A stretch of DNA of 64,000 nt from the NCBI GenBank assembly GCA_034660035.1, contig JAYEIJ010000062.1, forward strand, positions 1 to 64,000, in the 5' to 3' direction. Position numbers and translations under genes: made by a program. This document shows, one piece after another, positions 1 to 7,982 of this stretch; position 1 is the stretch's first letter, and each line of letters opens with the position of its first letter. Source of the stretch: JAHEEL01 sp034660035. Its GTDB lineage: Bacteria > Actinomycetota > Acidimicrobiia > Spongiisociales > UBA5794. The notes beneath the pieces were generated by a model that was not told where the DNA came from, made no database searches, and worked only from the letters and a program-made list of their open reading frames with translations.

Positions 1-1
1 G

Positions 2-703
2 AAGAGCGGATTCGGAACCGAGTGTGCGCTGGTGAGCCTCGAGGTCGCCGGAAGCATGACGAAGAACGACAGCAAGTACGCCAAGATGGGTATTCCGCGC
101 ATCACGCGCACACTCATGCGCGGCTACCTGCCGATCATCGGCCTCGCCGCTTCGTGGGTTCTGACCGCCGGTTTCGTCTGGTTCGGATGGTCCGTTGGCG
201 CCGTGCCAGGATTCGAGGGAAGCCTCAAGTACCACCTGACCGCTGGAAGCATCATCGGTGGATTGCTGCTCGGCCTCGGTGCCGTCCTGTTGATCGGGTG
301 CGAGATCCGCTCATACATGCGCATCGGCATGGGCTACTTGAACACGCTGATCGGCTTCATCGGATTCGCTGTCGGCTATCTGCCGTACACCCTGTTCCTT
401 GACGAGCACAAGACGTTCCTCGAGAACACGGTGATCACCGAGACCGATAAGTGGTATCAGTTCATCGCTCCCGACTCGATCGGGACCCAGAAGATCATCT
501 ACCTGATCTGGGTGTTGATCCTCGTGGCGTTCCTGTTCTTCCTGATCCGGATGGGATCCAGGAACACGGGTGTGACGCAGAAAGAACTCCGAAATCTCAA
601 CACGGAGGATCTCCAGCTCACGATCGACGCTCGTGCCGACAATGGCATGATCGCCGGTGTGTCCGCACCGGCTGCCGTTGACGAGGCGACATCCGAACAG
701 TGA
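2..703 (+). CDS. YeeE/YedE-like membrane protein, 5' end outside window
   Basis: The reading frame is open from the first bases of the window, so the N-terminus lies upstream; an internal GTG at 32 is unlikely to be the real start because the residues before it (GFGTECALVSLE) look like conserved protein. At least four hydrophobic segments follow, with a Gly-rich helix containing a G-C-E-I-R motif near nt 296-310 and a GFAVGYLP segment. That pattern resembles YeeE/YedE proteins, implicated in thiosulfate or sulfur import. The C-terminal 35 residues are polar and probably cytoplasmic. The assignment is from motif memory only; a generic polytopic membrane protein is the alternative. Confidence 0.6.
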   Translation, partial: KSGFGTECALVSLEVAGSMTKNDSKYAKMGIPRITRTLMRGYLPIIGLAASWVLTAGFVWFGWSVGAVPGFEGSLKYHLTAGSIIGGLLLGLGAVLLIGCEIRSYMRIGMGYLNTLIGFIGFAVGYLPYTLFLDEHKTFLENTVITETDKWYQFIAPDSIGTQKIIYLIWVLILVAFLFFLIRMGSRNTGVTQKELRNLNTEDLQLTIDARADNGMIAGVSAPAAVDEATSEQ

Positions 704-793
704 CCTGAGGTCGGAGGACAATGTGGAGGGTCGGTGTTCTCACCGGCCCTCCACTCGCGCCGGCAGTGGCTCGAATTCTGGTTGAATGGCCGG

Positions 794-1804
794 ATGCGCG
801 ATTGGACGACCATGCCGAAGGCCGAACTGCACTTCCACCTGGAAGGTGCCATCCCGGTTCCGGTGTTGTGGGAACTGATCCAGCACCATGGTGGGGATCC
901 GATCATCAAGACCCGCGGGCAACTCGCCGACTGGTTCAGCTACCGGGACTTCGCTCACTTCATGGAGACGTGGGCGTGGATGAACGGCTTCCTGCGCTGC
1001 TACGACGACTTCGAGTTCGCCGCAGAGGCCGTCGCACGTCATCTCGTCGAGCAGAACATCGTCTACGTCGAGGCGTTCTTCTCCCCGAGCGACTTTCGTC
1101 GGCACAATCTGAAGCCGCAGGAGATTGCCGAAGCGATCCGAACCGGCCTCGATCGCGTAGAAGGGGTCGAGGTTGCGCTGATCGTGGACCTGGTCCGTGA
1201 TCGTGGCCCTGAGGGGACCGCCAGAACCCTTGCCGCGATCAAGGAGGTTGCGTCCGAGACCGGAGTGATCGGGATCGGGATCGGCGGCTTCGAACTCGCG
1301 CATCCGCCGGCGCAGTTCGCTCCGGTATACGACGATGCGCGGGAGGCGGGCTTCCGCTTGACCGCGCACGCGGGGGAGGAGGCGGGACCCGAGAGCGTGT
1401 GGGGAGCGATACAAGATCTCGGCGCCGAACGGATCGGACACGGCGTACGGTCGATCGAGGATCCTGCGCTCGTGGAGTACCTTGTCGAACATCAGATTCC
1501 CCTTGAGATCTGCCCCACGTCGAACCTTCGGACCGGCGTGGTCGCACACTGGGATCAGCACCCGGTCGGCCGGTTGATCGACGCGGGAGTCATGGTGACC
1601 ATCAACACGGATGACCCGGCGATGTTCGATGCGGACCTGGCCGGTGAGTTCGAGAACCTCGTAGAGCACTTCGATCTGGACGACGCGGCGCTCAAGCAAC
1701 TCTCTCTCGCCGTGATCGATGCGTCGTGGGCGGACGACACAACCCGAACCCGGCTGAAGCGAGATATCGAGGACTGGTGGGCGACCGGTAGCATTGCCGG
1801 ATGA
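794..1804 (+). CDS. Adenosine deaminase family protein
   Basis: Metal-dependent amidohydrolase that deaminates adenosine or a related nucleoside. Visible motifs are the N-terminal HFHLEG zinc site (about residue 13), TAHAGEE (about 190), RIGHGVRS, EICPTSN and INTDDPAMF (about 270), which is the full set for the family. The ATG at 794 puts the HxH motif at the usual distance from the N-terminus; an in-frame ATG at 734 would add 20 residues that do not look like protein, and an ATG at 812 is also possible. The stop overlaps the next start (ATGA), so it is probably translationally coupled to the SAM hydrolase, whose product is adenosine. Aminodeoxyfutalosine or adenine deaminase activity cannot be excluded. 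Confidence 0.88.
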   Translation: MRDWTTMPKAELHFHLEGAIPVPVLWELIQHHGGDPIIKTRGQLADWFSYRDFAHFMETWAWMNGFLRCYDDFEFAAEAVARHLVEQNIVYVEAFFSPSDFRRHNLKPQEIAEAIRTGLDRVEGVEVALIVDLVRDRGPEGTARTLAAIKEVASETGVIGIGIGGFELAHPPAQFAPVYDDAREAGFRLTAHAGEEAGPESVWGAIQDLGAERIGHGVRSIEDPALVEYLVEHQIPLEICPTSNLRTGVVAHWDQHPVGRLIDAGVMVTINTDDPAMFDADLAGEFENLVEHFDLDDAALKQLSLAVIDASWADDTTRTRLKRDIEDWWATGSIAG

Positions 1805-2610
1805 CGAATATCACCCTCACCACCGACTTCGGCACACGGCAGGGGAGTGACGCCGTTCTGCACGGCGCCATCTACGGGATCGCCCCCGATGCAGTGATCA
1901 CCGATCTCTCGCATCACATCACGCCGCAGGACATCCGTGAGGCGAACTTCGTCGTCAACAACAGCGCGTTCTTCTTTCCTGCCGGGACTGTTCACGTCAT
2001 CGTCGTCGATCCCGGGGTCGGTACCGAAAGAAGGCCGATCGCTGCGCGGATAGGGGACCACCTTTTCGTTGCCCCCGACAACGGTGTGCTCACCGCTTGC
2101 ATCGATCGGGCCGCCGACGAAGGATGGTCGACGGAGTTCGTCCATCTCGACAGGCCCGAGTACTGGCTCGAGAACGTGAGCATGACCTTCCACGGACGGG
2201 ATCTCTTCTCCCCGGTGGGAGCACATCTCGCCGCCGGCGTGCCCCTCGCCGACCTCGGCAGTCCGTTCGAAGAACCGATCCGGATCCCCCTCTGGGGTGC
2301 CGAGCGGCACGATGACGGCAGCGTGAGCGGCGAGGTCATCTACATCGACGACTTCGGCAATGCGATCTGCTCGATCCTCCCCGAGGAGATCGAGCACCTG
2401 CCGGTGCCGCACGGCGTTGAAGTCGACATATGCGGCGCCCGCATCAAGGGGATGGTGTCAACGTTCGGTGACTCTGAGTACGACACGGACACGCTGATCG
2501 CTCTGTGGGACTCAAGCGGCTATCTCCTGGTCTCGGAGAACAACGGAACAGGGGGCAAGGTCATCAAGCCGAAGCCGCGTGATCTCGTGACGGTGCGGAC
2601 ACCGACCTGA
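1801..2610 (+). CDS. SAM hydroxide adenosyltransferase (DUF62 / S-adenosyl-L-methionine hydrolase)
   Basis: 269 residues, typical for the DUF62 family that splits S-adenosylmethionine with water (hydroxide) to adenosine and methionine. Motifs are ITLTTDFG at the N-terminus, HxITPQDI near residue 40, VDPGVGTERRPIA near residue 64 and APDNGVLT. The family is related to fluorinase and chlorinase, but hydrolases are by far the commonest. The start overlaps the adenosine deaminase stop by four bases, and the gene ends 3 bp from the convergent ABC transporter operon. The pair could turn SAM into inosine and methionine. Confidence 0.88.
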   Translation: MTNITLTTDFGTRQGSDAVLHGAIYGIAPDAVITDLSHHITPQDIREANFVVNNSAFFFPAGTVHVIVVDPGVGTERRPIAARIGDHLFVAPDNGVLTACIDRAADEGWSTEFVHLDRPEYWLENVSMTFHGRDLFSPVGAHLAAGVPLADLGSPFEEPIRIPLWGAERHDDGSVSGEVIYIDDFGNAICSILPEEIEHLPVPHGVEVDICGARIKGMVSTFGDSEYDTDTLIALWDSSGYLLVSENNGTGGKVIKPKPRDLVTVRTPT

Positions 2611-2613
2611 CGC

Positions 2614-3363
2614 CTACAAACGACCGGCGTCGATAATCCGTTGGAGGAACTGCTGAGTTCGTGGTTCCTGAGGCGTTGAGAAGATCTGCTTCGGCGGTCC
2701 GTGCTCGAGGATTCGTCCCTGGTCGAGGAAGCACACTTGATCTGCAACATCGCGAGCGAAGCCCATCTCATGCGTCGCGATGACCATCGTCATCCCCATG
2801 TCTTTCAACCCCCGAATCACGTCGAGCACTTCGGCGACCAGTTCCGGATCGAGCGCAGACGTGACCTCGTCGAAAAGCATGAGATCAGGCTCGGTGGCAA
2901 GTGCGCGAATAACGGCCACCCGTTGCTGCTCTCCGCCGCTCAGCCGGTCCGGGTATTCGACCACCTTCTCCGAGAGGCCGAAGCGTTCGAGGAGGCCTTT
3001 CGCCTTCTCCTCTGCTTCGGCGCGAGCAACGCCGTGGACCTTGCGAGGGCTGAGGGTGATGTTGTCAAGCACGTTCATGTGCGGGAACAGGTTGAACGAT
3101 TGGAACACGATTCCCATTGCTTCACGAACCTGATTCTGATTCACGCCGGCTGCCGTGATATCCGCACCGTCGAGCAGGATCGTTCCGTCGTCGATCGGCA
3201 CGAGAAGGTTCACGCACTTGAGCAGCGTTGACTTCCCGGATCCTGAGGATCCGATCATGCACACAACCTCGTGGTGATCGACCACCAGATCTACATCACG
3301 CAAGACCTCCTTGTCTCCGAAGGCCTTCCAGACGCCTCCGATCTCCAGCTTCGGCGTTGTCAT
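2614..3363 (-). CDS. Polar amino acid ABC transporter, ATP-binding protein (GlnQ-like)
   Basis: 249-residue ABC ATPase. Walker A GSSGSGKST is near residue 37, the Q-loop VFQSFNLFPHMNVLDN follows, then the LSGGEQQRV signature, Walker B LMLFDE and the switch histidine in IATHEMGFA. The FNLFPHMTVL-type Q-loop and the helix ending are typical of the polar amino acid uptake (PAAT) subfamily. It is the last gene of a binding-protein, permease, ATPase operon on this strand, and its ATG overlaps the permease stop by four bases. Confidence 0.93.
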   Translation of the reverse strand: MTTPKLEIGGVWKAFGDKEVLRDVDLVVDHHEVVCMIGSSGSGKSTLLKCVNLLVPIDDGTILLDGADITAAGVNQNQVREAMGIVFQSFNLFPHMNVLDNITLSPRKVHGVARAEAEEKAKGLLERFGLSEKVVEYPDRLSGGEQQRVAVIRALATEPDLMLFDEVTSALDPELVAEVLDVIRGLKDMGMTMVIATHEMGFARDVADQVCFLDQGRILEHGPPKQIFSTPQEPRTQQFLQRIIDAGRL

Positions 3364-4232
3364 GTGCTCACCGATTGCTTCTTCCTTCGATCGCGCTCGG
3401 TGTACCAGTCCGTGAACCGGGCGACCGGAACGCTGACGAGCAGGAAGAGCAGGGCTGCAGCGATGTATCCGGTGTAGTTGAAGGTGCTTGCCGCGTAGAT
3501 GTCAGCCTCCCTGACTGCTTCACGAATGCCGAGGATGAGTACAAGGGCCACATCCTTCTGAAGGCTCACGAAGCCGTTGAGAAGTGCCGGGATGACGTTG
3601 CGGATCGCCTGCGGAACGATCACATATCGAAGCGCCTGTCCCTGGGTGAGGCCGAGGGAGCGAGCCGACATGCGCTGACTCTCGTGGACGGACTCGATCC
3701 CGGCACGGTAGACCTCGGCCGTGTAGGCGCTGTAGCTGATGATGAGCGCCGTGAGGCCCCAGAACAGGGCGCTCTTCGGGACACCCGGGAGTTGAAGTGC
3801 CGGTACGCCGAAGCCGAGAAGCAGGATGAGGAGGATGACGGGGATGCCCCGGATGAGATCGATGAAGATGATCGCTAGAGCGCGAAGCGGGAAGAACGCC
3901 GGACCCCGCAGCGAGCGGATCATCGCGATCATGAGCGAGAACACCAGGATGACGACCTCGGCGAAGAGGAACATCTTGATGTCGAGCCAGAATCCGCCGA
4001 GCACTTCCGGGAACACGGCAACGAAGTGGTCCCAGTTGAAGAACTGCTTCTGTACGGCGGGCCAGGCGTCAGACGAGAGGATGGCCCACAGCGCGACGAC
4101 GATGAAGATGACCGTCGAGCCGAATGCGATCAGGGCCGCCCTGGTGCCCTCTTCCCGGCCACGGGGCGCGTGCGGGGGCCCGAGCAGTCCCGGGCCCCCG
4201 GCGAATTCGTCAAGCGACGAACGATCGTTCAT
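3360..4232 (-). CDS. Polar amino acid ABC transporter permease
   Basis: 290 residues. About 50 polar N-terminal residues precede a first membrane helix (GSTVIFIVVALWAIL) and four to five more helices. The cytoplasmic EAA loop contains SVHESQRMSARSLGLTQGQ followed by VIVPQAIRNVIPALLN, the HisM/GlnP-type signature that docks the ATPase. There is a single permease gene, so the channel is probably a homodimer. It lies 6 bp downstream of the binding-protein gene and overlaps the ATPase gene by four bases. Confidence 0.9.
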   Translation of the reverse strand: MNDRSSLDEFAGGPGLLGPPHAPRGREEGTRAALIAFGSTVIFIVVALWAILSSDAWPAVQKQFFNWDHFVAVFPEVLGGFWLDIKMFLFAEVVILVFSLMIAMIRSLRGPAFFPLRALAIIFIDLIRGIPVILLILLLGFGVPALQLPGVPKSALFWGLTALIISYSAYTAEVYRAGIESVHESQRMSARSLGLTQGQALRYVIVPQAIRNVIPALLNGFVSLQKDVALVLILGIREAVREADIYAASTFNYTGYIAAALLFLLVSVPVARFTDWYTERDRRKKQSVST

Positions 4233-4238
4233 GTAGAC

Positions 4239-5129
4239 CTAACCGGTGATCGTCGGTATGCCACCGCCCTGCGTGAGGTAGGTGTCTTCGAGTTCCTGAA
4301 GCGTGCCGTTGGACTTGAGCGTCTCAAGAGCAGAGTTCACGCAAGCAACGAGCGGATTGCCGTCGGCGAAGAGCAGGCCATACTCGTCCGGATCAGCGGC
4401 TTCTGTCTCGAACTGGCCGGCGATGATCGCTCCCTCCAACTGCACCGCAGTGACGTAGTAGGAGGCCGGTAGATCCATGACCAACCCGTCGATCTGGCCG
4501 GCCTTCATAGCGGCCTCGAGGTCGACGTTCTCGTCGTAGACGTTGGGCTCAGTGTTCGGCTTGATAACTTCCTCGATGAAATCGAGGCTCGTCGTGCCGA
4601 TCTGTGCTCCAAGAACCGCATCCTTGAGGTCTTCGACGGTCGTCGCCGATACAAATGGGGACTCCGGGTAGAGGACCAACGCCTGCCGGGTCACGTAGTA
4701 CGGCGAACTGAAATCGACGACCTCTTCACGTTCCTCCGTGATCGAATACTGCTGCAGGTTGAAGTCCCAGGGCTTGTCTCCCGGTGCGATCGCCTCGTTG
4801 AAGCCGATCCGCGTCCAGACGACGTCGGCATCGGCGAACCCGAGTTCGCCGGCGATGGCGTAGACGAGGCCTGATTCGAAGCCGAGCTTCGACGTAGGAT
4901 CGTCGAATCCCTCACCGTCCGTGGTTCCGACCCATGGGGGGAACGCTGGTTCGCCCGTTGCCACGGTGAGCGTCCCGGCGGTAACCAGGTTCAGGTCGGC
5001 GATGTCGCAAGAACCTTCTTCCGCTGTCGGTCCGGTTGCTTCATCATCGCTGCCGCATGCCGCAGCGAGCATGGCGAATGCGAGCAAGAGAGCGACGAGC
5101 ATGGTCCAGGTTGTTCGGCGTTTGGCCAT
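4239..5129 (-). CDS. ABC transporter substrate-binding lipoprotein, amino acid type
   Basis: The ATG at 5129 is chosen because GGAGG (5136-5140) sits just upstream and a lipoprotein signal follows (hydrophobic LLLAFAMLAAAC, lipidated Cys, then GSDDE). The mature protein is an SBP_bac_3 fold: PAFPPWVG near the N-terminus, GFESGLVYAIAGELGF, and WDFNLQQYSITEEREEVVDFSSPYY, a hallmark of polar amino acid binders. First gene of the operon, so the 243-bp gap upstream should hold the promoter. That gap contains a small inverted repeat (GATAC-AGCG-GTATC, 5264-5277), a possible but unproven operator. The ligand cannot be read from sequence. Confidence 0.9.
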   Translation of the reverse strand: MAKRRTTWTMLVALLLAFAMLAAACGSDDEATGPTAEEGSCDIADLNLVTAGTLTVATGEPAFPPWVGTTDGEGFDDPTSKLGFESGLVYAIAGELGFADADVVWTRIGFNEAIAPGDKPWDFNLQQYSITEEREEVVDFSSPYYVTRQALVLYPESPFVSATTVEDLKDAVLGAQIGTTSLDFIEEVIKPNTEPNVYDENVDLEAAMKAGQIDGLVMDLPASYYVTAVQLEGAIIAGQFETEAADPDEYGLLFADGNPLVACVNSALETLKSNGTLQELEDTYLTQGGGIPTITG

Positions 5130-5372
5130 TGGATACCTCCAGTTGGATGGCTCACCCGAGCATAGCGGAGGAGTCCCATCGGGAAGAGGTCCGGCGGGGT
5201 ACTGCAGGTCTCGGATCGGGTGGTCTCCGGTGCTCAGGCGTCGGTACCGTAGGTTGTCCCTTTGATACAGCGGTATCTGAGGCATGTCGACAAGGAAGCT
5301 ATATCGTCACTGTGGCGTAATGAGGCGAGTGCTCCAGCCGAGTGGGGGACAATGGGCAGATAGTCGATCGGA

Positions 5373-6248
5373 TTAGAGCCGTGGCCGGCCCAGGCGATCT
5401 CGTTCGTCGTCCATGCGTGCCAGTTCGGCCCTGCCGGACATCACGATCTCGGGATCGGTGGTGAAATCCAGATCCGGGTTGCGATCCGCGTAGTCGACAG
5501 CGTTGAGGATCACCTTCATAGCGTTCAGACGAGCCTTGGGCTTGCTGTTGGACCGGATGATGGTCCACGGGGTGGCTCCGGATGACGTCCGCTCGAGCAT
5601 GCGGTGCTTCATCTCGGTGAACTCATCCCAGTACTCCTGAGCCTGGACGTCGATCTCGCTCAGCTTCCACTGACGGAGTGGATCGTGCGTCCGGCGAGCG
5701 AAGCGGTCCGCCTGCGTCTCCTTGTCCACGCTGAAGTAGAGCTTCACCAGGACGGTGCCCTGCCGAACGATGTCCTTCTCGAATCCGACGACACCGCGCA
5801 GGAAATCTCTGTGCTGTTTCTTCGTGCAGAAGCCGAACACGGGCTCGACGATCGCCCGGTTGTACCACGATCGGTCGAACAGAACGATCTCGCCCCCGGT
5901 CGGGAACCGCTCGACATACCGCTGGAAGTACCACTGGGTGAGCTGCGCGTCGGTCGGTTTGCCGAGGGCCACGACCCGGTATCGCTTCTCGTTCATGAAA
6001 CGAGTGATCCGGCGGATGGTTCCGCCCTTACCGGATGCGTCCCGTCCCTCGAACAGAACGATCATCGGGATCTGTTTCTTCTCAAGATGGCGTTGCAGCT
6101 TGAGAAGTTCGACCTGATACGGCTTGAGGACGGACTCCTTCGTGGCATCCTCCACGAGTTTCGTATTCTCGCGTTCGAGCGAGCGCACGCGACTCCTGAG
6201 CTTCTTGGCCTCCTCAAGTGTCTCGGTGGACGAAGTGTCGTCGGGCAC
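5373..6248 (-). CDS. ppk2: Polyphosphate kinase 2 family protein
   Basis: 291 residues in the PPK2 class, which transfers phosphate between polyphosphate and nucleotides. Walker A is GRDASGKGG (about residue 69), the lid and Walker B region contains LFDRSWYNRA, and the FCT..QHRDFLR and SDKETQ-like segments are typical. About 40 N-terminal residues are charged and probably coiled-coil (KLRSRVRSLERENTKL). The start is a GTG with AGGAG six bases upstream. Whether it favours ADP, GDP or AMP cannot be decided here. A second polyP-using enzyme (ppgK) is at 36475-37218. Confidence 0.93.
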   Translation of the reverse strand: MPDDTSSTETLEEAKKLRSRVRSLERENTKLVEDATKESVLKPYQVELLKLQRHLEKKQIPMIVLFEGRDASGKGGTIRRITRFMNEKRYRVVALGKPTDAQLTQWYFQRYVERFPTGGEIVLFDRSWYNRAIVEPVFGFCTKKQHRDFLRGVVGFEKDIVRQGTVLVKLYFSVDKETQADRFARRTHDPLRQWKLSEIDVQAQEYWDEFTEMKHRMLERTSSGATPWTIIRSNSKPKARLNAMKVILNAVDYADRNPDLDFTTDPEIVMSGRAELARMDDERDRLGRPRL

Positions 6249-6396
6249 GGTGTCTCCTGCCGGCGGGTTCGTCGATGCTACCTTATCTGACTCCCGAAGT
6301 GCACGAGACGCCCATAATCCACGTTATGTCAAGTACGAGATTCGCCTACATGGAGAATGTCAGATCCCGTCTCCCCCCAAGAAGCATTGTGTCGTC

Positions 6397-6756
6397 CTAG
6401 GTCAGATCCTCTCGGAGGCGCTTGGGCAACTTGGACACGACGAGGTCATAGGAGTCGTCGATGAGGTCTCGGACGAGTAGAGCGGGCGTGTTCGGTTCGA
6501 TGTCCACTGTGATCCAGTGTCGCTTGTTCATGTAGTAGCCCTCACGGATGAACTCGTGGGTTGCTCGAAGCCCCTCCCCTTCTTCGGGGACGGCCTTCAG
6601 TGTGACGTAGTCGGGGGGACCATCTAGCTCTACGAGGGCGAACATCTTCCCGCGAACCTTGAACACCGCGGCTTCCGGACCGAACGGGTGTTCGAGCATC
6701 GAACCCGGTTTCGCTCCGCACCAGTCGCAGATGACCTGAGCATCGATCGAACTCAT
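6397..6756 (-). CDS. MmcQ/YjbR family protein
   Basis: 119-residue single-domain protein. The N-terminal CDWCGAKPGSMLEHPFGP, central FKVRGKMFALVELDGPP and VTLKAVPEEGEGLR, and YYMNKRHWITVDI match the MmcQ/YjbR fold (CyaY-like, often called a DNA-binding protein without firm evidence). AGAAGGG lies ahead of the ATG. It is 13 bp downstream of the PPOX gene on the same strand and may be co-transcribed with it. Function in the cell is unknown. Confidence 0.82.
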   Translation of the reverse strand: MSSIDAQVICDWCGAKPGSMLEHPFGPEAAVFKVRGKMFALVELDGPPDYVTLKAVPEEGEGLRATHEFIREGYYMNKRHWITVDIEPNTPALLVRDLIDDSYDLVVSKLPKRLREDLT

Positions 6757-6769
6757 CAGGGGCCCTTCT

Positions 6770-7204
6770 CTACCAGTAGCGATACTTGGTCGGGGTTATC
6801 CGGATCGGCACGGCATAGCGGTCGGCGAACCACTCGAGGGTCCAGCCGTGCTCGTCCATCACAGGCTTGTACTTGGCGATGTACTCGAGGTTCTCGGCCG
6901 GTGACGCAGCGCCCCGGTCGATCCGCGCCGTACCTTCGACAACCACGATCTCCCCTCCCCTACCGTTCCCATCGAGGTTGAACGAGACGCGGGGATTCTC
7001 TGCCAGATTCTGGACACGTGGCGAATCGAGGCTGTAGAGCAGGATCTCCTCGCCATCCCAGAGGAACCAGATCGGCGATGTCTGGGGTGTGCCGTCGGCG
7101 GCGACGGTCGTCAACCAGCCGACACCCTCGGTCTCCAATCGCCCAATGACGTGATCTGCATGCTCGTTGTCGGGGTCGATGCGAGGGGTACCTCTCTGGC
7201 TCAT
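6770..7204 (-). CDS. PPOX-class F420-dependent enzyme (TIGR03667-like)
   Basis: 144 residues with a split beta-barrel flavin fold. VGWLTTVAADGTPQTSPIWF near residue 33 is the N-terminal signature, followed by VQNLAENPRVSFNLDG and a WxxEWFADRYAVPIRITPTKYR-like end. This end matches the actinobacterial group that uses F420 rather than FMN. AGGAG precedes the ATG. Its start overlaps the HAD gene stop (ATGA). The substrate is unknown. Confidence 0.82.
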   Translation of the reverse strand: MSQRGTPRIDPDNEHADHVIGRLETEGVGWLTTVAADGTPQTSPIWFLWDGEEILLYSLDSPRVQNLAENPRVSFNLDGNGRGGEIVVVEGTARIDRGAASPAENLEYIAKYKPVMDEHGWTLEWFADRYAVPIRITPTKYRYW

Positions 7205-7911
7205 CCGTGTCTCCTAACGTCTCGGTCGAGGACGATACCGCGGACGGCGAGTTCGTCGCCCAGTTGTTGTGGGCTGCGAAAACGGATCGTGTCGAAGCCG
7301 AGACGGCCCGCAGCGTCGACGTTCACAGCAGCGTCGTCGATGAAGATGCAGTTCCCGGCATCGTGCCCGATGCGATCGAGAAGAAGGCGATAGAGCCGGG
7401 GGTCGGGCTTGACCAAGCGTTCCTCCCCGGACACGACGATGGTCTGGAACCAGTCGAGGAACTCATAGCGCTCACGGGCGATGGGGAACGTCTGCGACGA
7501 CCAGTTGGTCAGGGCGTGGACCTCGTAACCCGCAGCGACGAGCTTGCCGAGGATCTCGACCGTACCGCTGATCGGACCGGCCAGCATCTCTTCCCACCGC
7601 CCGTAGTGGGCCGCGATGAGATCCGCCTGGTCCGGGTGTTGGGCGCTCAAAGCCGCGATGCCTTCTTCCCACCGGCGCCCGGCGTCATGCCGGCGATTCC
7701 ACTCGGGTGTGGTCACCTCTGCAAGGAAGCGCTCCATCTCGGACTCGTCGTCAAAGAGGTTCCGGTACAAGTAGCGAGGATCCCAATCGATGAGGACACC
7801 ACCGAGGTCGAAGACGACCACTGGCTTGATATTCGTGTTGATGGCCGCGCTCCCTTCATGTCGTGCGCGCTCCCTGAGATCCGGTCCCTCCCGCGGCGCG
7901 CCCTCCCCCAT
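7201..7911 (-). CDS. HAD-family hydrolase (HAD-IA, 2-haloacid dehalogenase-like)
   Basis: Motif I FDLGGVLIDWDP (nucleophile and acid Asp), motif II ALTNWSS, motif III lysine in VVSGEERLVKPDPRLY and motif IV FIDDAAVNVDAA are all present. The insertion between motifs I and II is the small helical cap of subfamily I. The ATG at 7911 gives 30 non-homologous N-terminal residues; a GTG just before VVFDLGG is an alternative start. It is likely the first gene of a four-gene run (HAD, PPOX, MmcQ, perhaps PPK2). The substrate is probably a small phosphorylated metabolite. Confidence 0.85.
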   Translation of the reverse strand: MGEGAPREGPDLRERARHEGSAAINTNIKPVVVFDLGGVLIDWDPRYLYRNLFDDESEMERFLAEVTTPEWNRRHDAGRRWEEGIAALSAQHPDQADLIAAHYGRWEEMLAGPISGTVEILGKLVAAGYEVHALTNWSSQTFPIARERYEFLDWFQTIVVSGEERLVKPDPRLYRLLLDRIGHDAGNCIFIDDAAVNVDAAGRLGFDTIRFRSPQQLGDELAVRGIVLDRDVRRHG

Positions 7912-7982
7912 GCTATCTTCCCCCGCACACCACCGGCGTACGTGCTGCCGGGGGGCAATGCCGGAGCAGGAGGAGCTAACTC

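Noticed and set aside
7912..7982. Purine or xanthine riboswitch in front of the NCS2 permease
   Set aside because: No conserved purine-aptamer core or other known motif can be laid on this short GC-rich leader.
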